In this document: positions 24,121 through 36,130 of the stretch, piece after piece
How positions within the stretch are numbered: position 1 is the first letter of the stretch
How the letters are laid out: every line of letters begins with the position of its first letter
Origin: Tamarix chinensis
Lineage: Eukaryota; Streptophyta; Magnoliopsida; Caryophyllales; Tamaricaceae
Reading direction: 5' to 3'
Assembly (NCBI GenBank): GCA_030549775.1
Contig: CM060181.1
Span: forward strand, 33,450,563-33,514,562
Length of the DNA: 64,000 bases
The notes under the pieces: generated by a model
What the model was told of the DNA's origin: nothing
Database searches by the model: none
The model's input: only the letters and a program-made list of their open reading frames with translations
Made by a program: the position numbers and the translations under genes

Positions 24121-25500
24121 TTTAGACAATGCATAGTAACATGGAACTCTTTATCATAGGTAAGATAGTTGGGTCTTGCACCATTCAACTTTTCACTAAA
24201 GAAAGCAATCACCTTCCTTACTTTTGAAGGAACACCCCCAATTCCTACACCACTAGCATCACATGTGAATTCCAAAAATTTATAAAAAAAAAAGGGTAAA
24301 GATAAAAATGGTACATTTGTGAGCTTTGTCTTTAAGTTTTTAAAAGCTTTTGTCCCTTGATCATTCCAACAGAACTCTCTTTTAATCATCAATTGTGTGA
24401 TAGGTGCTTCAATGGTGGAGAAGTCTTTGATGAACCTCCAAAAGTATGAGGCCAACCTATGGAAACTTCAAACTTCGTGGACATTAGAAGAAATAACCCA
24501 TATTTGGATAGCTTTTACCTTTGACGGATCAACTCTAATACCATCTCTACTCATAATATAACCGAGGAAAACCACCCTCTCCATTATAAAATCACATTTC
24601 TCTAACTTACTATAAACATTCACCTCTCTAAACTTGTCAAATATCCTCTTTAAGTGTTGTATGTGCTCGAACTCACTTTTGCTACATACCAAGATATCAT
24701 CAAGGTAAACAACAACAAAGACTCTAAGGAATGGTCTAAGTACCTCAGTCATCAATCATAGTCTTGAAAGTTGTCTTGGTCTTGAAATCTATCTTCCTCT
24801 CATCCTCTTCCCTTATTCTCATTTGATGGTAACTGCTCCTAAGATCAATTTTTTAGAATACTTTTGCACCATGTAACTCATGTAACATGTCATCCAATCT
24901 AGGCATCGAATGTGTACTTGATTGTGATGTTGTTGATTGCTCTCAAATCAATACAAATTCTCCACGTACCATCCTTCTTAGGTACCAACAAAGCTTGAAC
25001 TTTGCATGGACTCATACTCTCCCAAATATAACCTCAACATAACAACTCTTGCACATGTTTCTATAGCTCCTTAGCCTCCTTGGGATTACATCTATAAGCT
25101 AGTTTATTCGGTAATGGAATTCCTAGCATGAGATTAATAGCATGCTCAATACCCCTCAAAGGAGGTAACCTACTTGGCAACTCTTCCGGCAAAACATTAA
25201 CATACTCTTTTAACACTTGGAGCAATTTGGGATCCATATAAATAATCTCCCCTTGTTGGACCTCCTTTACCACCAATGCATAGAATATCTTCCTATCTTT
25301 GATTTCTTCATTCATCTCACACTCCTTAAGGATCAACATCAATCTTCTTATCAAATTGTTACATCCTTCCCAACAAAATGTGACAAGCATCCATATGCAG
25401 AATATCGCTGAATACATCATCAAAATAATTTCCAATCTTAAAAGTGATAAGAGTTTGTTTGGTTACCCTTATGCCTTTATCATTGTTGAGGCATTAGAGT
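24121..25500 (-). pseudogene. RT and partial RNase H of element D
   Basis: RT start at 25061-25435: VNVLPEELPSRLPPLRGIEH, then LAYRCNPKEAKEL. The catalytic part at 24468-24755 reads FVVVYLDDILVCSK with intact YLDD, then KLEKCDFIMERVVFLGYIMS. RNase H (24121-24455) reads WRFIKDFSTIEAPITQLM, CDASGVGIGG and FFSEKLNGARPNYLTYDKEF, then ends abruptly. The NNITIKY box near 24930 is interrupted by frameshifts. Confidence 0.8.
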
Positions 25501-26830
25501 GAATATGGTCTTAGATGAACCTTGGTCTCCAAACCGAGCTTATTCACCATCTTCTTACTAGTAGCATTAGTGCATGAGATACTGTTAATGACGAATTCAC
25601 ACATTTTATCGCCAATTAATCATTTAGCTTTGAAAATCTTCTTGCTTTGAGTAAGTAAAGGTTGTTGTTGTACTCAGAGCACCCTTTGCAACACATAGCA
25701 ATCCACTTGGACTTCTTTAAAAGTATTCTTTAGGCTATCACTTTCTTCTTCAAAGTCTTCATCAAGGTCTTCATTCTCTTTGGAAGCATCGATATTTGCT
25801 ATCTCCTTCAAAGTCAATGCCCTTTGGTTTGGAAAATCCTGAGCAAAGTGGCGATAACCTCTACACTTGAAGCACTACTTGTTCACCTTATCAACTACTT
25901 GATCCTTGTCCTTTTCTTCATGAGTGAACCTTCTAACATTGTCTTAGTTTGTGGCTTAAGAAATTGGTGGCTTCGACACAACCTTGAAAGTTGAACCATA
26001 TGGAGCATTGGTTGACTTGCTTCGTGGATTTTTTTTCTTCAACTTTTTCTCAAACTTAATTGCTAACTTTGCTAGATCTTCAAACAATTTATAAGGATAC
26101 ACCTATACCTTCTTCCAAAGATTCATATTTAAACCCGTGATGAATTGTGCACACCTTTGTTCTTCTCTTCCTTAGACATTATATATTAGACCAAACCTTT
26201 CAAACTCTAAAAAGTATTATTCAAATCCAAGTAACCCTTGCCTCAACATAGTCATTTTTATAAAATTTTCTTGCTCTCATTCTCGAGGCACAAATTTCTT
26301 CTTCAAGTGTTATTTTTCCCATGACCCAATCTTTGATTTTTCTTCTCTCTTCCATCTCCTTTATAAATTATCGTACCACAATCTAGATAACTTCTTAAAC
26401 TTTAATATTGCTATTTAACACCCTTTCTCCTCATCAATTTCCCTATACTCGAAAATTAATTGATTAATTTGCGATCATTTGAGAAATGATATTGGGTTAA
26501 TATTACCTTCAAATTTTGGAAGATCAAAGCCGATTCCTTTTTCCATATTATCATAGGTTTTCCTTGAGGTGTCATGTGGTCTTACATAATTCCCCATGCT
26601 CTCTTCTTATTCTTCTACTCAGTTTTGTGCCCTTCTCACAAGGTCTTCCTCTACTTGTTCCCTTCAGTTTTGTGGCCGCACATAGGACTCGTGCACTTAG
26701 GAAGCTTATATTCTCCTCACATGTAATTTTACCTCCTTTATTTTTTCCATCAAGGTCTTGAGATTATCTCTGAAGTCCTCACCTTGGATCTCCATCCTTT
26801 CTCTTCACTAACCGAATATTATTCTCCCAA
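25501..26830 (-). pseudogene. gag and protease region of element D
   Basis: A zinc knuckle at about 25832-25873 (- strand) reads CFKCRGYRHFAQDFPNQRAL, with Phe replacing the last Cys, as in element A. The gag core lies at 25.9-26.6 kb in broken frames. The protease part between the knuckle and the RT is too degraded to read confidently. Confidence 0.6.
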
Positions 26831-26978
26831 ACACACCCTCAAGTGCTCATCCCTTTTGTCTTTTCTTGATAATTTCTTGGAGAATCTTGAAGATGACACA
26901 CTTTCATGAAGAATCTTGAGGAATATTGATGAATCTTGAAAGAAAGATTGAATCTTGATTGCAATAGCTCCAACCTAA

Positions 26979-26990
26979 GGCTTTGATAAA
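26979..26990 (-). promoter_or_regulatory. Primer-binding site of element D, tRNA-iMet type
   Basis: On the - strand it reads ttttttttatcaaagcc, matching TGGTATCAGAGCC apart from the first bases. It lies directly next to the LTR end at 26999. Confidence 0.65.
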
Positions 26991-26998
26991 AAAAATTA

Positions 26999-27825
26999 TG
27001 TGTGTGGGAGGATAGAATTCTCAAATTGGTGATATTATGGCTCGCTTATGTTGGTATTAATTAGAATAAGTTTTGGTGATGGTTTATTAGGGTTTAAAGT
27101 GTTCGAATAGGATGGAAGGATGATGGTGATGATTTGAATAAGATGAGTATGATTCGGTGACAATGGGTAATGAATGATGATGATTTGAATAAGATGTATT
27201 AATTATTATGTTGATTCAAATAAAATGAGTTAGTTATGTCATGGATTCAAAAATGATACTCTAATGATGATGAGCTTTGAAGGTTAGGGTGTAATGGAAG
27301 ATGATGTTGTGGGGTTAGGGTTAGGTTTAGGTTCAAACGACAGAATTAGGGTTTCTAATGCCAAATCGGTTTAGGGCTTAAATTAGCTTCAACTTTAGGT
27401 TATGTTTGGATGATAATGGTGGCTAAAAAATGTGAATTATGGAAAGCAGAAAGGATAGGACTTAATCTCTAATTCACACAGACAAAGAGATTAAAATTTT
27501 CAAGCTTAATCATTCATACAAATTCGATTAACTTGGATTGATCATCAAATCTTTATAATCGTGGCTTTCAATGGCTTATATAGCCAACCTACCATTTAGC
27601 TAAAAATCATAATTCAAAAAATACCAAGATAAAATATGTTATGCTACTTTATACTAGCTTTATGCTCTACCTAATATCCAACCATAATACTTAATTAATT
27701 AATTAGATAAATTAATAATTTCACACATCCAAGCTATATATATTCTCCCCATGCACGTGTTCATGCATCCATACATGCCATGCATGCCATGCACATGCAC
27801 ATAGACACTTGGTAGCTTCTTTGGT
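26999..27825 (-). repeat. 5' LTR of element D
   Basis: On the - strand the LTR ends in CCCACACACA just before the primer site. It holds telomere-like CCTAACCCTAACCCC around 27306-27320 and a TATA-like ggcttatatagcc at 27573-27585. The outer (5') boundary is uncertain. I place it at the 16-bp palindrome 27826-27841 because the inverted copy starts on the other side. Confidence 0.55.
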
Positions 27826-27841
27826 ACATTTATATAAATGT
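27826..27841. repeat. Perfect 16-bp palindrome between inverted LTRs
   Basis: ACATTTATATAAATGT is its own reverse complement. It lies close to the centre of the head-to-head LTR pair and may mark the join. Confidence 0.7.
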
Positions 27842-28609
27842 AACCTTCCTTTTGGATTTAGTTTTCATTAGAGATCATGGCTAGATGAAGAACAATTTGT
27901 TCCATAATGATGAATGCCAATTCTTGAGTGTTTTCTCCTATGTCAAGTATCTTTTGAAGAATTATTCTCTTTAGCTAGTATCTTGTAATTGGTAGCTTGG
28001 CTATCTAAAGCCAACCTACGATTAGAGGGACATGAAGAATTGAATTTGAATACAAATTGCAGGAAATGAAATTTGTTCTGAGTTCATCTCAAGTTTAATC
28101 GAATCTATGTGAATGATTAATATTAAAACCCTTAATCTCTTCGTTTGTTTGAATTAGGGATTAAATACTATCTTTTCTAAACTCTATAACCCACACCCTT
28201 CTAGCCTTATTCATTGTCTAAAAACAAATTCCAAAAATCAAAACCCTAATTCAAAACCCTAACCCTAAGTTTTGAACCAAACTGTAACTCTAAACCTAAT
28301 TTTTAAAACTTAACCCTAACCCTAACCCATGAATCCCCCTATTCTCAAACCCTAATCATCAAACCATCAACATCATCATCTAATCAATGTTAAATAATTA
28401 TCATTATCATCTCTTCAAATTCAAACCATCATCATCATTCATCCATCACCACTGAATCATTATCACCATCATTAAATAACTATTTTCATTATTCTACCTT
28501 ATTAGAATCTTTATATCATTAATTCATCATATTTGAGACTTGTTCTTCTTAATTGCAACATAATAGAGCATTCTTTTTACAAATTTTATAATTCTATATT
28601 CCCACACAC
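27842..28609 (+). repeat. Inverted LTR copy facing the LTR of element D
   Basis: The part from about 28097 to 28609 is clearly similar to the reverse complement of 26999-27510. Shared phrases include tttaatcgaat, gtgaatgattaa, tttaatctctt, gtgaattag (here ttgaattag) and, at the end, cccacacacat. It also carries telomere-like CCCTAACCCTAACCC (28312-28328). No primer site or gag follows, so it is a solo or fragment LTR. Its 5' part (27842-28090) is only weakly alignable. Confidence 0.6.
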
Positions 28610-29952
28610 ATCGTGTGAAGAACAAGGTTTTTGCAAGAGTTTTCATGAATTGTAAGGTTTTTCTAGCTAGTTTGAACTTGATTATGTTTAGCATAATCCT
28701 TAATATATGTTGGCATGAAGATGAGTATGATTAGATATAAATAATTTTAAACTTTTGATTATTAATTTTCAAACCATATATGCATAATGATTGATGTGTA
28801 TGCATAACATGAAAACATGAGGACTCTAATTGTGTGTGTGAAAATGCATGTTTAGGGTTGTGTTTTCCTAAACTGGTTGATTTTTTTGGGAAAAATAATT
28901 GGCTAAATCCTATAAAAATCTATTTTTTATGTTAGCTAATCCAATTTTTAGTTTGTAATATAAAGGGTTTTAGTGTTAGCTTGAATCCAGCAGCTAGTTT
29001 AACTAAACCTATAGAAGGGTTCCCAGAATAGTTGATTGGTTAGGTTATCTAGTCAACAGTTTTGGTTAGAATGTGTCTCTTTGTCATTTTTGGATTTTGT
29101 GAAATCTTATGCATGCTTTTAATCTTTGAAACTATCCTTGAGTAATGAAAACTAAATGAAGGTATGATTGGTTAGATGTTTAACCCTAGTCTGATCTAAG
29201 ACTTCTATTTATGAAGAAATGGAAAATGTATGAATTATGTAAGTGTTGCTATGGTTGAGTAATTGTTTGTAATATTGCCTTATCATCTCTAACTAGTTAA
29301 TTATGAGGAACATAAGAGCCTTATATAATATCTTCATTGGCCTTTTGTGTGAAGTATTCATTCTTAATAAGTTATCAACAACCTAAAGGGAAAATTTCAA
29401 CTGAGCTAATGCATCTCTGACTCTTAAAATAGCTAACCAAAGGGTATCTTATGTTATATTTCACCTAATTTAAAGGTTCTTATATACCTCTCTTAACCTA
29501 AATATTATCATTATTATTATTAATTTGATCGAGCTGATATTTCTCAAACTCTTAAATTCTCATTAACTCCAATACCTCTCTTACTGTATGTATACCATTG
29601 GTATATTTAGGGGATGATGACACTTAATGGTTAGGATACCTATCAATGTCATAGATTTAGTTCTTATATAATTTTTTGGGACATTAATTCATATTTTGTT
29701 GGTTGGGATTTTGTTTCTTATTATGTTGTCATGATTTAATTTCATGGTGGAGAATGTAGTATGTTTGCTCGATATTCTTAACTAAATATGGATTATATCA
29801 TCACCATCCATTTAATATAATATTTAAATTAACATTAGAAGGCCTTATATTTCTTATATCTTTCTTTCCATATCATGCATCAATAGCTAGATCATGATAA
29901 TTCCCTTAGTTATTAGGGTATATATAACAGCAAGTATGAAGTAGTATCTTAG
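28610..29952. other. Non-coding AT-rich stretch
   Basis: I found no reading frame, tRNA-like structure or retrotransposon protein motif on either strand. Confidence 0.5.
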
Positions 29953-32042
29953 TGTAACACCTCTTAACTTAGACCTATATTATGATGATATGATGGTGTT
30001 TGATATAATTTTGGAAATTTATTTTGTGATTTATTTGTGAAGAATTTGTAAAACATTGAAAAATAAAGAAGAAAATGGTTTTTCAAGTGTACTAGTTAAG
30101 TGTTTGCATAAACTAATAAGGTGGCCTCTTGCATTTAGCCTTTTTTTTTGTTCAATGTAACTAATAGTCTCATTAAAATACCCTCATTTTTCGTTATAGA
30201 AATATAAAGATAATATTAAAAAAATGGGGTGTTGATGATATGCCACACATATAATAAACGTCTCACCGCCTATCTCATGTCAGGCACAAGGCTAAATATC
30301 CTGCAAACCTCAACACATAGAAAAACTAGATTGATCTTGAAAATTAATTAATATATGAAATTTAAGGTTTAAAAACCCAAGGCTATATAAGCCAAAAATA
30401 TATATAAAAATACAAAAGAGGAGATATGTTAATTAGAGGAAAACAATTACAAGGGAAGACGATTTAGTCACATAGGGGCCAATAAAGAAGATGCTTCCAA
30501 AAATTTCTATGCTCAAATAACCCAACTATATTGAACAAGAGATTAAACTATTCACTCAACATTTTCAAAAACCTAAGAGAGACCTCTTGTTCATGGGACT
30601 GAGTAAGAGATTGCAAAACAACCCTAATATTATGCATACATACTCAGCAAGCTAATCTTCCACTACTATGTGGATCATGATATGTTCAAGATCTAGACAA
30701 CATGCTCATGCTACAATTTACTAAAACATGCATGCAAAATCCCTATTATGGTGTACACATACTTTCACATAAGGTCATCTTTGCACATACTTCAAACTAC
30801 TAAAACATATTAGATCATACTTTTTTATACATGTAGGCATGTACATGCCATACCATACTTGACATATATACATCATATTCTTGAGAAAGCATAGATCCCT
30901 TTGATAATATCTACAACAGTGCATAGAGTATATTCCATAGAGTACTCAGCATTCAGATATGCATATGTTACTCCAACAATGGGTTCTTACCATAGGAGGA
31001 TCATGGTTAGATATAGTATATGTCATGCACTAATTCATAGTACATGCAAGGATATGGAAATTATATAATAATGAGTAGAATTATGCAATCATTCATAACT
31101 TAGGTCAAGCATTACTTCTTAAACACTTATGAGGGTGAAAAAAAGTATCCATTAATGACATAATCATATTAATATTGATCATACCAAAATATAAGGCTAA
31201 TTCATACACCCCTATGATTCATTCAAAGCATTATATTTTGCTAGGTGAATATAGGATTTCCTTTATATCTATTTCTAGAGAAATAAAGAGGGTTATACAA
31301 TCATTGATAACTTGAGTAAATCCTGAGTTCTTACATACTTATGAGGGTAACACCAAGTATTATGTCAGTGAAATAAACATACCAAGGTTAAGGATAAAAT
31401 AATTCAAGGCCAATTAATAGAACACTATGGTTCAATCTTGTTATTATCTTTTATTAGGTGAACATAAGATTTCCTCTATACTAATTTCTTAGGTAATAGA
31501 TAGGATTATCCCATATGGACTCTCAAAGCCCATGGAGGTCACACCAAATACATTAATGGAAATAAATTCCAACAAAGCTAAATAATATCTATATGGTGAA
31601 CATATCCTTTAGTATTGATGACCTATGTCTAGAGTAGGAAAGGCACTAGGATTAATGAAGATCATGGAATAAAGTATGAGCCAATTCAAAGATATATTAA
31701 CCCTCGGTAGCTAATCAAGGATTAGATAACATGTTATTACCATGAGATTTCATATCACACCAAATTCCACATACCATATCATTCCAAGCAATAAGCGATT
31801 TCAATAAAAATTCAACTATATAAAGTTCTTACCTTATCTATTATGCTCATTAATGGTTTCTTGAGTTCTTAAATCCATTGCTTAATCATAGATGACAAAA
31901 GGAATAATTATTCACTATTAATACTAATATAGGTCTTTTCTAAACTAACATTTTTAATTTTAAGGAGTGGTGGTCCAATAAAAGAAGAATAACCTAAATG
32001 CCCCATCCATATTTCAAAGATGTATGATGGCTTTGATATGAT
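29953..32042 (-). repeat. Diverged Tekay-like LTR remnant (possible)
   Basis: It starts TGTAACACCTC, like the outer end of the Tekay LTRs at 12932, 44386 and 50653. About 0.6 kb in, it has loosely similar wording (ctcttgttcatgggactgag; catactcagcaagc). The other end is not visible: the block stops at the truncated 5' LTR of Athila C. No target duplication was found. It contains the 212-bp tandem repeat. Alternative: unrelated non-coding DNA. Confidence 0.35.
31070..31700. repeat. Tandem repeat, period about 212 bp, three copies
   Basis: The phrase tatgcaatcattcataac at 31082 recurs as tatacaatcattgataac at 31294 and in weaker form at 31507, giving spacings of 212 and 213 bases. Other anchors recur with the same spacing: cttatgagggt, ttaggtgaa and ataggatttcct. 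The third copy is the most diverged and its end is not sharp. Confidence 0.75.
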
Positions 32043-32734
32043 TGAATTTGATGGGCTACATCTTGTGCTAAGGTGAAGGGGAATTTTGCCCAATCCTAAT
32101 GTGTTGAATGATTGCATCCTTTTTTATTTAATTCATAATCTATGTGTTGTGTTATTGATTGATTGATGGATTTATGAATAGCGGCCGGGTTCCGATTTTT
32201 GGTGTGGGAAATACCGGTGAGATCAAGAGATAATCCAGTATTAGACCCAATAGCACAATGGAAGATTAAATTGTAGGTCGAGAGACGATCGATTTGACCT
32301 CTACAACAATAAAGGAGGAAACTTTATGGACTTTAATGCATTACATTCTATTAGACTCTAAGCTAGAGATAGTTAGGGCCATAGATATGTAATAGGGTGG
32401 TTGTGGCTTGAGAAAGCACAACACTTTCTATCCTTGTTGGCATGATTGATTATGATTGTTGAATTATTTTGTGATGTGATATTTGATTACATGTGAGGAT
32501 CGGGGGTGATGAACCAGAACCGTAGCTCTTCTATTTATTTGAGTCACTTGAGTGCTATTTTCCTTTTTTTTTAGCTTAGTTAGTTATTTTAGCTTACAAT
32601 TTATCATTTCATATCATCTCGTAGTCTAGGCATAGATAAGTTTTATCATTGTCCTAGTGGTTATTCACCAATCCCTGTGGGATCGACGTTGACTACTACT
32701 CTGACCCCGTGCACTTGCGGGTAGGAACGTGTCA
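32043..32734 (+). repeat. Truncated 5' LTR of Athila C
   Basis: It matches 39693-40384 of the 3' LTR base for base in length (692 each) and ends in GGAACGTGTCA. The first 724 bases of the LTR are missing. Sequence left of 32043 is unrelated to the 3' LTR. Confidence 0.9.
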
Positions 32735-32740
32735 AGTTTT

Positions 32741-32758
32741 TGGCGTCATTGCCAGGGA
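32741..32758 (+). promoter_or_regulatory. Primer-binding site of Athila C, tRNA-Asp type
   Basis: TGGCGTCATTGCCAGGGA is three changes from TGGCGCCGTTGCCGGGGA, the complement of the tRNA-Asp 3' end used by Athila/Tat elements. It lies six bases after the LTR. Confidence 0.8.
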
Positions 32759-32895
32759 TTGGTAGTGAGAGACATTAGGACTCAAGGAATTTATTATGAT
32801 CTATAAATTTATTTATTTTCTTTTTACATTATTTTTGTTGTGGTTGACTAATCTTGGGTGTAGGAGTGTTTGATTTAGTGCAGGTGCATTAGTGC

Positions 32896-34573
32896 ATGAC
32901 CCACGCTAGTGGGGGTGATCTAGTGCCACTTGATCTCAAGATCAAGAGGACTATCTCACATTTACGCAGGTCACACACCAAAAACACTGAAATGGAAACC
33001 AATCCTCCACCCCATGATGGACAAATCCCACCACAAGGGCACATCCTACTCCAAGAACAAACTCCTATCCATGAGTAAGCTCCCATTCCTAGGTCGCTTC
33101 GGGACTATGCTACACCAAGCCTTCATGGCTCAACCTCAAGCATACAAAGACCGGCCCTACAAGCTAATAATTTCGAGATCAACCTGGCCATTATCTAGAT
33201 GCTACAAACATCAGTTCAATTTGGAGGCAACCTTAATGAAGATCCCCACTCCCACATTGCTAACTTTGTAGAAATCTGTGACACTTATAAGCTAAATGGT
33301 GTTTCTAATGATGCAATTAGGCTTAGATTTTTTCCTTTTTCTTTATGTTATAAGGATAAGAGGTGGTTACACTCATTAGCCCCAGGTTCTATTACTACTT
33401 GGGACGATTTGATGAAGTATTTCCTTTCTAAATATTTTCCACCATCAAAAACTAGAAAATTACGGAATGACATCACTACGTTTATGCAAAATGACCTTGA
33501 ATCACTTTATGATGCATGGGAAAAGTTTAAGGATTTGCTTAGGAAGTGCCCACATCACGGCCTGCCTATGTGGCTTCAGATGAAAACTTTTTATAATTGT
33601 ATCTCTGCTACTAACCATTCTATGATAGATGCAACTGCAAGAGGTACCATTATGAACAAGACTCTAGAGCGGGTTTATGAGTTCATTGAGGAGCTAGCCT
33701 CGAATTTCCACCGATGGCACTCTGAACATGCCTGATACAAAGGACTCTAGGAATTCACTCTTTAGATTCCATCACGGCATTAGAGGCTAAGATTAATTTT
33801 CTTGCTAAAAATTTGACGAAATTGGTAGTACTTCTTGTCTGCGGGTATAGGCTAATGCACCTATATGTGAGTTATGTGGTGGATCACATTTAAGCACAGA
33901 ATATCAAGTTGGGAATCCTTTCCAACAATCTTATGATCAAGTAAACTACATGGGCATAGTTATGGGAGACCAAACAATCCGTACTCCAATGTGTAAAATC
34001 TTGGATGGAGAAACCATCCAAACTTCAGTTGAAGAAGTGAAGTTCCTACAAAGCCTCCAAAATTCACACAACAACAACCAACACCTCCAGCTCCTTTACT
34101 TCCCTAACAACCTCAATCTTCTTCCCTTGAAGAGATGATGTCCAAGTTCATCACTCGCACCGAGAGAACCCTTCAAAAACATGACGCTCAAATTCAAGCT
34201 CATCTTCAAAAACAAGACGCCTACCTCAAAAATTAGGATGCATCCATCAAAAACCTAGAGGCACATATTGGAAAACTTGCTAATGCCATTTCAGCGAGAG
34301 CACCTAATACTTTGCCTAGTGATACAATCATCAACCCCAAAGAGCAAATCAATGCAATAGCCTTAAGGAGTGGGAAACCACTACCTAAACCATACCCTCA
34401 AGAACCCAAGGAAGATAAAGAAAATGCTCCTAAAGAGAAAGTGTCTCAATCACAACCTGAGACGATCCACACTTTACCTCAAGAGGTAAAGGCATATGTT
34501 CCTCCTCCTCCATTTCCAAGTAGGATTGTACAACCCAAGTTAGATGCTGAATTTGCAAAATTTCTTAATATGC
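32896..34573 (+). pseudogene. gag of Athila C
   Basis: The frame opens at ATG 32896 (GDLVPLDLKIKRTI) and continues in the same frame through two stops (TAA 33076-33078, TAG 33196-33198) to 33735. The core is SVQFGGNLNEDPHSHIANF, IRLRFFPFSLCYKDKRWL, TTWDDLMKYFLSKYFPPSK and the phrase LLRKCPHHGLPMWLQMKTFY. Beyond, in other frames, lie CELCGGSHLSTEY (zinc knuckle whose last Cys is Tyr) and NPKEQINAIALRSGKPL before the protease. Apart from the stops the core is well preserved. Confidence 0.85.
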
Positions 34574-34577
34574 TTAA

Positions 34578-35348
34578 GTGCACATTAACTTGCCTTTGCT
34601 TATCATTGTGAGACAGATGCCCAGTTATGGGAAGTTTATAAAGGACATAATCACTCATAAGAAGAAACTGAATGAGTTTGAAACAGTAAGTTTGAATGAG
34701 GAATGCTATGCAATCTTGCATAACAAAAGTCCTCCTAAGCACAAGGATCCAGGAAGTTTCACTATCCTATGTGTAATTGGGGTTCTAAAATTCGAGAAGG
34801 TATTGTGTGATCTAGGTGCTAGCATTAATGTGATGCCTTTCTCTGTTTTCAAGCGTCTGGGACTAGGGCAACCAAAACCCACCAATATGTCCCTTCAGTT
34901 GGCTAATCAATCTATCAAATATCCAAGGGGCATTATTGAAGACATTTTTGTTAAAGTTGACAAATTTATCTTCCCTGTTAACTTTGTTGTGATAGATATG
35001 GAGGAAGACCACAAATTCCCCTTAATTCTTGGTAGGCATTTCTTATCAACAGGATGCACTCTTATAGATGTTCAAGAGGGTAAGCTCATTATTCATTTCC
35101 AGGGTAAAGAAGTCAATTTTAATGTATTTAAGAGCATGAAATACCCGTTAGATGATTACACTTGCTATCACATTGATATCTTAGATAATGTAATTGATGA
35201 TTTTTTTCAAGCAAGTGTTGTGGAGGATCCCTTGGAAAGATGTTTGGCTCAACAAAGAGAGTGGGAAAATGAAGAGAAAGAAGAAGAGGTTGTACAGTAC
35301 TTGAATGCACATCCACCATATGGTCTTCACACTATGGTCCCCTTATGA
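34578..35348 (+). pseudogene. Protease region of Athila C
   Basis: An open stretch of 256 codons. KHKDPGSFTILCVIGV is followed by the active-site region LCDLGASINVMPFSVFKRLG (Asp-Leu-Gly, usual for Athila), then SLQLANQSIKYPRGIIED, FPLILGRHFLSTGCTLIDVQ and NFNVFKSMKYP. It would be the aspartic protease and linker of the Gag-Pol polyprotein. No stop occurs within it; it is separated from gag and RT by frame changes, so it would not be expressed as a working polyprotein. Confidence 0.85.
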
Positions 35349-35529
35349 GGGCTAGAGATGGCCCTGATTCCAAAATTGAATTCATCTATTGAGGAACCTC
35401 CCACACTAGAGCTCAAGCCACTACCTTAGCATTTGAAATATGCATTTCTTGGTCATAATGATACACTTCCCATCATTATTTATTCATCTTTGACTAATTT
35501 GCAAGAAGAAAAATTGATGAGAGTGCTTA

Positions 35530-36090
35530 AGTAACGAAAGAAGGCCTTCGTATGGACCATTGCTGATATTAGAGGGATTATCCCTTCCATGTGCATGCTC
35601 AAAATTCTCATAGAAGACAACCAAAAGAAAGTGATCCAACCTCAAAGGTGATTGAACCTAACAATGCAAGAGGTGGTAAAGAAGGAGGTAATTAAGCTAT
35701 TAGATGCAGGAATGATCTATCCAATCTCTGATAGCTCTTGGGTTAGTCCTATCCAAGTGGTTCCTAAGAAAGGGGGTATCGCAGTAGTCAAGAATGATAA
35801 TAACGAATTGGTGCCTACTAGAACTATTACAGGTTGGCATGTCTGCATTGATTTTAGAAAGTTGAATGATGCCACTAGAAAAGACCACTTCCCCCTTCCC
35901 TTCATTAACCAGATGCTTGAACGCTTGGCAGGGCATAACTATTATTGCTTTCTTGATGGGTATTCTGGTTATATGCAAATACCTATTTCCCCTAAGGACC
36001 ATGAGAAGACTAGCTTTACTTGTCCTTATGGCACCTTCGCATATAGACGGATTCTATTTGGTCTTTGTAATGCCCCATCCATATTTCATG
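35530..36090 (+). pseudogene. RT N-terminal half of Athila C, deleted before the active site
   Basis: The open part 35652-36098 reads LLDAGMIYPISDSSWVSPIQ, VVPKKGG, CIDFRKLNDATRKDHFPLPF, YYCFLDGYSGYMQIPI and SFTCPYGTFAYRRILFGLCN, then APSIFH and a stop. In Athila the catalytic FMDD box lies shortly after this point. It is absent here, as are the RT thumb and RNase H. The break is followed by about 40 bases of unmatched sequence. Confidence 0.9.
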
Positions 36091-36130
36091 TAGAGTGAAA
36101 TCTCATATTAATAACATATTAATTGCTTAG

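Larger units (their letters stand above)
24121..27825 (-). mobile_element. CRM-like retrotransposon D, 5' half only
   Basis: On the - strand it reads LTR, iMet primer site (26979-26990), gag, protease, RT and part of RNase H, and stops at about 24120. There TYDKEFHVTMHCLK passes into Athila gag sequence. Integrase and the 3' LTR are absent. It belongs to the same clade as A and F/E but has different LTRs. Its RT box YLDD is intact, so it may be somewhat younger than A, although frameshifts abound. Confidence 0.75.

Noticed and set aside
29948..32042. Complete solo LTR with target duplication CTTAG
   Set aside because: I could find no matching CTTAG after a CA end downstream. The block is kept only as a possible LTR remnant.
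32741..32758. tRNA-like sequence
   Set aside because: It is only the complement of a tRNA 3' end (a primer-binding site); no cloverleaf is present. The same applies to 1360, 26979 and 51659.
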